This document shows positions 18,751-24,255 of a stretch of 24,255 nucleotides of DNA, piece after piece. Both the position numbers and the translations under genes were made by a program. This stretch comes from Ettlia oleoabundans (Eukaryota; Chlorophyta; Chlorophyceae; Chlamydomonadales): positions 1-24,255 of the forward strand of contig JAAMXP010002384.1 of the NCBI GenBank assembly GCA_019693395.1, given 5' to 3'. Below the pieces are notes generated by a model, which was not told the origin of the DNA, searched no databases, and was given only the letters and a program-made list of their open reading frames with translations. The stretch's first letter is position 1. The number at the start of each line of letters is the position of its first letter.

Positions 18751-19125
18751 GATTGACACAAAGAACTGCTGCTGTCTGTCGGCGGGGGGGACCAGGGGGA
18801 GGGAGGTCCAAACTAGGCGGAACTCCTAGTGGACACACCGACGTTCGGCCGGCGGTGCATTGCAGGAGCTGGCCATGTGTTGTTGCAGATCTGTTAGGTT
18901 CCTCATCCGCCACAAGGGCGCTGCGAGACACGTGTTGACCAGAGACACCTCAGCATGTTGTTGTTGGGAAGAGTTGCGGTGCCTGCAGCTCATCATGGCT
19001 CGCGATCTGTACAGATCCGCGTCCGAGACACGTCTGGGACGGCTTCACGGGTATCGAGCTCTGTCAATGAAGCGCAGCAGAGCGCTCAATGGCTGAGAGG
19101 GTCTTGTAGCATTTCCACGGCCATA
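18751..19125. promoter_or_regulatory. Shared divergent promoter between TEX2-like gene and SAC9
   Basis: Only 375 bp separate the two start codons, which point away from each other, so both promoters and both 5' UTRs must fit here unless untranslated exons overlap. Visible elements: a G-box palindrome ACACGTGT (18928-18935); the 10-mer CGAGACACGT at 18924-18933 and again at 19024-19033, exactly 100 bp apart; and a 14-nt palindrome GATCTGTACAGATC (19004-19017). No clear TATA box. From 18955 onward the SAC9 frame is open with an in-frame ATG, so part of this region could encode an N-terminal extension of 57 residues. Confidence 0.6.
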
Positions 19126-22100
19126 ATGGGAGACCGCACACGATTCTCTTCCTCCGCCTTCTCGCCGGCAGCCGCCAGGCAGACAAGCGTCACGGTTCTG
19201 CGGAACAAGGACACAGGAGACCACCGCCTAGTGACCTCTATATCAACAAGGCAAGCCTCACTGCCCGGCTACGCGGCGATGCCAATCCACCTCGCTGTGG
19301 CCTGCTGCAGGCACCCGGCTGCTATCGGCGGCCCACCCGCCCGCTGGCCTCCCGCATCACCGTTCCACCTCCAGCCGTTGCCGCTCTAGCTTGCAGGAAG
19401 AGCACTGAGGTGCTGCGTATCAACCTGCGCACCGGTCGACTGGAGCTTGAGAATGACGCGATAGCAGAGAGCTCGTATGAAAACGAGGTGCAACAGTAAC
19501 GCATCGGTTGTTCTTCTTACAACAAGTGTTTGTTTGCATGAGAGCCCCAAGTTGAATAGTTAGGCTTTCATGACACGCGCCCGTTGCAAGTCGTGGTCAG
19601 CAAGCTGCTATTGTGACATCGTGGTGTGAAGAGGGTCATGACAGCCTTGCTATGACTGGGGTCTGCACAAAAACCATGTGCTGCCCTGCGCCTGAATGTT
19701 GCAGAGCGAGGCAGCAGACCAGCTGCGCAGTCAGGGGTTTGAGGTGGTGGAGCCTCGCGGCTATGCCCTGTTGGGCTATGCGGCTGTGGGACCTGTTGCT
19801 GGGCTGCTGCTGGCAACGCGGGTGCGGCAGAAGGCGGTGCTCCCAGGCGGGCACACTGTGTACGCTGTGACCGACAGCCAGTGGGTCATCGTGCCGCTAC
19901 AGGTGGGGGTGTAACTGGCAGCAGGTTGACTGGGCACCAGCCTGCTGGTTGGCAGCTCCTGTTCCATGTGTGTGCTCCCACTGCTGATGTATTGCTTGCT
20001 GTTCGTGCTCGGGGTTTGCAGGGCTCAGGCATCCAGCATGCACCATGGCACCGAAATGCTCCATCAAACTCCTGCACTGCGGCTTCTCATGCTCATGTGC
20101 ATGCATGCCTGGAAATTGCCGCTGTGCATGCTCCACAGGCTGCCCAACCTTGCTGCCCGACTCTTTGCATGCTTACCGCCCTGCCCACCCCCACCCTGCC
20201 TCACCCATCAATGGCAGAACGAGGCGACAGATGCAGCCACGGCAGCTGCTTTGGCGGGGCTACCGCCACCACGCTGCGGGGATGTGGAATTCTGGCGTGC
20301 TGTGCAGCACTTCACGTTGAACAACGCGCACTACTATTGTGAGACCGCGGACATCTCGCGCCCTTTCCCCAGGTGTGTTGATTGGGGTGTGCTGTTGCAC
20401 AGTTGTTGATGTTGAGTGGGCAGCTGCATCAACACTCGATGGTTTTTGTGGTGCTCTGGTGGTGTTGAAGGCGATGTGCCTGCTACTAGTGCTCACCGAC
20501 AAATGAAGGCAGTGAGAAAACCCCATGCGGCTTTCAACCGGAGCTGACCTGACCGAGATTCAGCCAGCTGCCTTCTCCCGGCACGTGCTTTGCATTTCAG
20601 CTGCTCCTTGTTCTTCTGCTGCCCTGTGCTCATGGAGCCTGCCCTCTGCGTGTATTACTGTGCCACTTCCCGCCCACCTGCGCTATATGTGTCTTACCAC
20701 ACCACCTGGGCCTGTCCCTGCAGCGACAAGGACCCGCGTGAGCCCAGCCCCGAGTTTGTGTGGAACAGCTGGCTGCGGCAGCCGCTGGTGGAGCTGGGGC
20801 TCTATGACCACTGCCCAGCACTGCTGCAGGTGGTTGGGCTGGGGAGTGCAGAGGAGGGAGGCATGTAATGTCAAGGGATGCAAGGAAGGGAGAGACATGC
20901 ATTTTTTGTGCGGGTGGCATGGTGTGAAAGCTGGAAGTGGTGGCCTTTCATCGTTGCTGCGGTTGTAAGCAGTTCGCACTTGTCGCTGCTAGATGCTAGC
21001 GACTTTTCTATCAATGCTCGAGTCAAAGCCTGCCTCCTTAGTGCCTCCCTACCTCGCCTGGCTTGGGTGCAGGGCGCTGTCGAGTGCAGCACACAGCAAC
21101 ACCCAAGCGACGGGCGTCGCTTTTCAATGTGCCTCATCTCCCGCCGCTCCCGCCGCCACCCTGGCACCCGCTACATAGGTGGGAGTACAACATTGGCATA
21201 TTATCCTTGTGTATGTTTAAAAGCATGTAAATGGTTTTAAAAGCTATTTTTCACTGATATCTATGCTTGTTTTTGCGCCAGCCACGATTGCTGCATAGTT
21301 TGGATGAAACATCCAGTGCAAGCTGCCTGGTTGGCTGCTGAATGTTGTTGCAGCCCGCGGCCTGAACAGCCTGGCAGGTCCGGGCAATGAGATAGAGAGC
21401 GAGCTGCTGACCTGGACACACCCAGAACAGCAGCACTATGTCAGCGACAGCCGCACTTTGGCAGGCGCAGATGTTGGCGGCTGCGAGCCGCTGAAATGGG
21501 CACGGGTGGTGTGGCGGCGTGGCACAGTGCCCATCTGGTGGGGCGTTCAGCTGCAGAGCCTGGCGCAGGTGGGTAGGCGATTAGGTGATGGCCGGTGGGT
21601 GGGAGTTACCTGGTGCTTTCGGGTGATAGATTGACTTCAGGTTTGGAACCCTAGCCTGCCTGCTCTTTACTGGTCAGGAAAAGGTTTTTATGAAGTATGC
21701 GATCTATTGCCTCTCCGTGAATTGTTAGTTTGCAGCGTCACGATTTGCTGCCGTGTCTTGCTTGGCTTTGTAGCTTCGAGCTGCCAGTGTGCTGTGAACG
21801 CCAACCTCAAGTGCTGCTCCATGCGTTTAACCTGTCATGCTGGTTGAAACCACGTGCCTTCCTGTGTTTTTGCTTCCTTGGCTTTCTGGCGCAGGGCCTG
21901 CAAGCAGAGGTATATGTGCGGGAGGAGCATCCGTACCACGGTACCGCCTCGTACTTCAGAAATGTACAGCGCCAGCACACACCGCGCCCTGCACTGCCCC
22001 ACCTATCCGCTGCTGCGTCGGTGGGGCCTGCACCAGGGAAGCCAAGCAGCATTAATCTAAGTGGTGGGGAAGGCTGGACGCTGGTTGAGGGTGATGCCGC

Positions 22101-24179
22101 AGGCAGCAGTCTGGCAGCAGCAGGGGCGGCAGCAGAGGGGCCGGGCAACGTGCAGCCAGGGCAACAGCAGGGGGTGCCTTCCGGGGATGAGGCCAGCAGC
22201 CTCAGCGTGCCTATCACCTGCATCAACCTGCTGCATGCCAACCCCAAGAAGGCCTCGGAGCTCATGCTTTCCAGCCACTTCCAAGACGTGAGCCAGCTGC
22301 ACCAGTCGGCTCATTTGCAGCACATGCATCATTTGGTGTACAGTTGGCATGCAAAGGCATTGGCCAGCATCGCAGTAGCGTGATTTGTTGTTCACCTACA
22401 AGGCCCAACAATCGGCTCGCATTCCCAGCCACTGCCGTGTGCTATAGTGTCCTCAGCCTGGCCCGCACGACGTGCTCGCCAAGGTTTTTTCTGCACCTCC
22501 ACCACCACCTGCTTGTGTCCCTGCCTGTTATGCAGGCCATGCGCCATGTGCGGCGGCGACTGGGCGGCGGCGCCCCCATCCGTGTGGTGAACTTTGATTG
22601 GCACGGCAACATGGGGCGGCTGAGCGAGGAGAAGGCAGTGGAGGGCTTCTGGTCGCTCATGGAGCCCTTTGTTAAAGAGGTGGGTTGATGCTGCTGCCGC
22701 CGTCGGTAATGATGATGCCAGGGTAGGGGATGGTGGTGATGGCTGAGTGATGGTTTTGTGATGAAGTGCCCAATAATTGTGATGTGCGTAATGCTGCTGC
22801 TGTTGGTGCTCGTGGTACTTCTACTCAAGTGATTTTGCTGGCGAGGGATGTCGCTGCTATGGATGCCCCCACTCTTGATGCCCCGACTGCCGCTGAAATT
22901 GGTGCTGTTGATACCGACCACAGCTACCACTGGCTCCTCGCTATTGTTGCAGACCGGCTTTGCATCTGGCTGGATGGAAGCTGCCTCCGGGACAGACGGT
23001 AATGCAGCACCATCGGGGCGGCAACAGATATGTGCAGCCACGCCAGCTGCTGGCAGCAACCGCAGCATAGGCGGCCCCGGCAGCATACTCGGTGCCACGG
23101 GTGTGGGGCCAGGTGGCGGCGCTGCCCCAGCGATAGCTGCTGCCGCGGCCCCAGCCACCAGCTGGCCGCCCGGGTGGCGTATGCGCTGGGTGTCTCAGCA
23201 GAGTGGGGTGCTGCGCTTCAACTGCGCCGACTCGCTGGATCGCACCAACGCAGCCACCTGCTTTGCCATGCTGCCAGTTTTGCAAGAGCAGCTGCGGGTG
23301 CTGGGGATCACACTGGAGTGTGCCGTGCCGCCCGCCACAGCCGCACTGCTGCGCAGCCGACAGCGCTCCAGTACCGGGGACGTGGCAGGTTTGGCTGGGC
23401 AGCAACCGCAGCAGGGACCTGCCAATGTGGAGGAAGCAGCGCTTGGCCTGCCAGAGGTGCGTGTGTGGTTGGTTCAAGCCTGGTTGCTGGGTGAGGTTGC
23501 TGGTTTGCTGTGTTGGTGGTTGGGCAGCCTTGTTTGTCCTGGCAGTGATAGAATGTCTCGCGCCGTTGGCATTCCTGGAAAGCTGTATTAGAGGTTAAAT
23601 TTGTCACAAGGCTGGCAAAACAACCAAGGAATGATGTGCATTGCAACGCCGCCTTTATTTATTCAACAAAAATCTCAGCTGCAAGCGTAGCCGGTGGTAG
23701 TCTCTCCACTCTGCCTGCCTTTCCTTATCCATCGGTTGCAGGGCTGGGAGGTGCGGCAGCATGAGGGGCGCCTGCTGTACATAGATCATGTCAACCGCAC
23801 CACTCAATGGACGCATCCTGCCGCATCACCAGGAGCAGGGGCCAGCCCCGAGGGCGGCGGCGGCGGTCGGCCTGGCTCAGCCACCGCCCTGGGCAGCCGG
23901 GTGATGCAGTCGGCGTCAGATATGCTGGCTCGCCTGCAGCGCCAGGCTGCCTCCCCCAGTGGTGCCACACCACTGCAGGCGGCTGCCTCAGGCAGGCTAG
24001 ACCGCCGTTTCAGCCCGCCTCGCGCCCCGACAGGCCGTGCACACAGCCCCGACCACCACCGCAGCGGCAGTGCTAGCAGCCTGAATGGCGGCAGCACCGG
24101 CGGTGGTGGTGTTAGCGGCGTGCCGCATGCAGCCAGTGCGCCTGATGTCGTCGTCGCGGCGGCAGTCATGCCAGACAGG
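19126..24179 (+). CDS. SAC9: SAC9 phosphoinositide phosphatase with WW domain, partial (3' end off window)
   Basis: SAC9 removes phosphate from phosphoinositides; in plants it controls PI(4,5)P2 and acts at endomembranes and ER-plasma-membrane contacts. Exons: 19126-19250, 19397-19487, 19705-19902, 20218-20372, 20724-20829, 21073-21178, 21354-21568, 21895-22287, 22536-22679, 22953-23456, 23742-24179; 825 codons, all in frame. Exon 1 starts MGDRTRFSSSAF, then RQTSVTVLRNKDTGDHRLV, matching the plant N-terminus. Landmarks: GYALLGYAAVGPVAGLLLAT, TVYAVTDSQWVIVPL, YYCETADISRPFP, SRRSRRHPGTRYIARGLNS, VVWRRGTVPIWWG and VRVVNFDWHGNMGRL. The catalytic RFNCADSLDRTNAA (CX5R, Cys602 and Arg608) is intact. 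A WW domain follows at 680-705 (GWEVRQ, LLYIDH, TTQWTHP). Plant SAC9 has about 1600 residues, so half lies beyond the edge; 24180-24255 is intron. Intron 1 (19251-19396) appears to be GC-AG. A Gly/Ala-rich insert precedes the catalytic motif. Confidence 0.93.
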
Positions 24180-24255
24180 GTGCGCAGAGTTGGAAGCCTT
24201 GTTTGTGTTACTCTAATCGGTATCTGTGTGCGTATGGAGGTGGGTGGGTGGGCTG

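Noticed and set aside
18955..19125. Upstream in-frame ATG of SAC9 as the true start
   Set aside because: The ATG at 19126 aligns with the N-terminus of plant SAC9, and the added 57 residues show no recognisable feature. It is still possible and is noted in the promoter entry.
1..24255. CRISPR arrays, insertion sequences or viral genes
   Set aside because: No spaced direct repeats, transposase or integrase motifs, terminal repeats or viral proteins were seen; all recognisable genes are ordinary nuclear genes.

Overview
This is a nuclear segment of a green alga, most likely a chlorophycean related to Chlamydomonas or Haematococcus. The reasons are dense short introns (mostly 100-400 nt) with donors such as GTGAG, GTGGG and GTGCG, GC-rich coding sequence, long runs of CAG/GCA-type codons encoding Gln/Ala/Ser/Gly tracts, and a plant-type SAC9 phosphatase carrying a WW domain. 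I assembled gene models by hand from splice signals, reading phase and family conservation. Exon ends are therefore predictions, although nearly all junctions keep frame.

Layout. 15-2187 (-): amino-acid/auxin-permease-type transporter, 3' end beyond the left edge. 2731-3400 (-): small single-pass membrane protein of unknown function. 4928-6539 (+): COQ10, the mitochondrial coenzyme Q-binding START-type protein. 6540-8016: about 1.5 kb with no gene I can defend. 8017-11042 (-): a nine-exon pentameric ligand-gated ion channel (Cys-loop/Pro-loop superfamily), the most unexpected gene here. 11544-18750 (-): a twelve-exon TEX2/NVJ2-type lipid-transfer protein with N-terminal membrane segments, a PH-like region and an SMP domain. 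19126 to the right edge (+): SAC9, a phosphoinositide phosphatase with the CX5R motif followed by a WW domain, cut by the window end.

How the genes relate. TEX2 and SAC9 are divergent, with about 375 bp between start codons. One predicts an ER-anchored lipid carrier and the other a phosphoinositide phosphatase, so a shared promoter for a membrane-contact-site lipid module is plausible (inference). COQ10 acts in mitochondrial ubiquinone function and looks unrelated to its neighbours. The channel lies in tandem behind TEX2 and converges on COQ10. Three introns in the window appear to start with GC instead of GT, and several intronic or intergenic stretches contain perfect inverted repeats.
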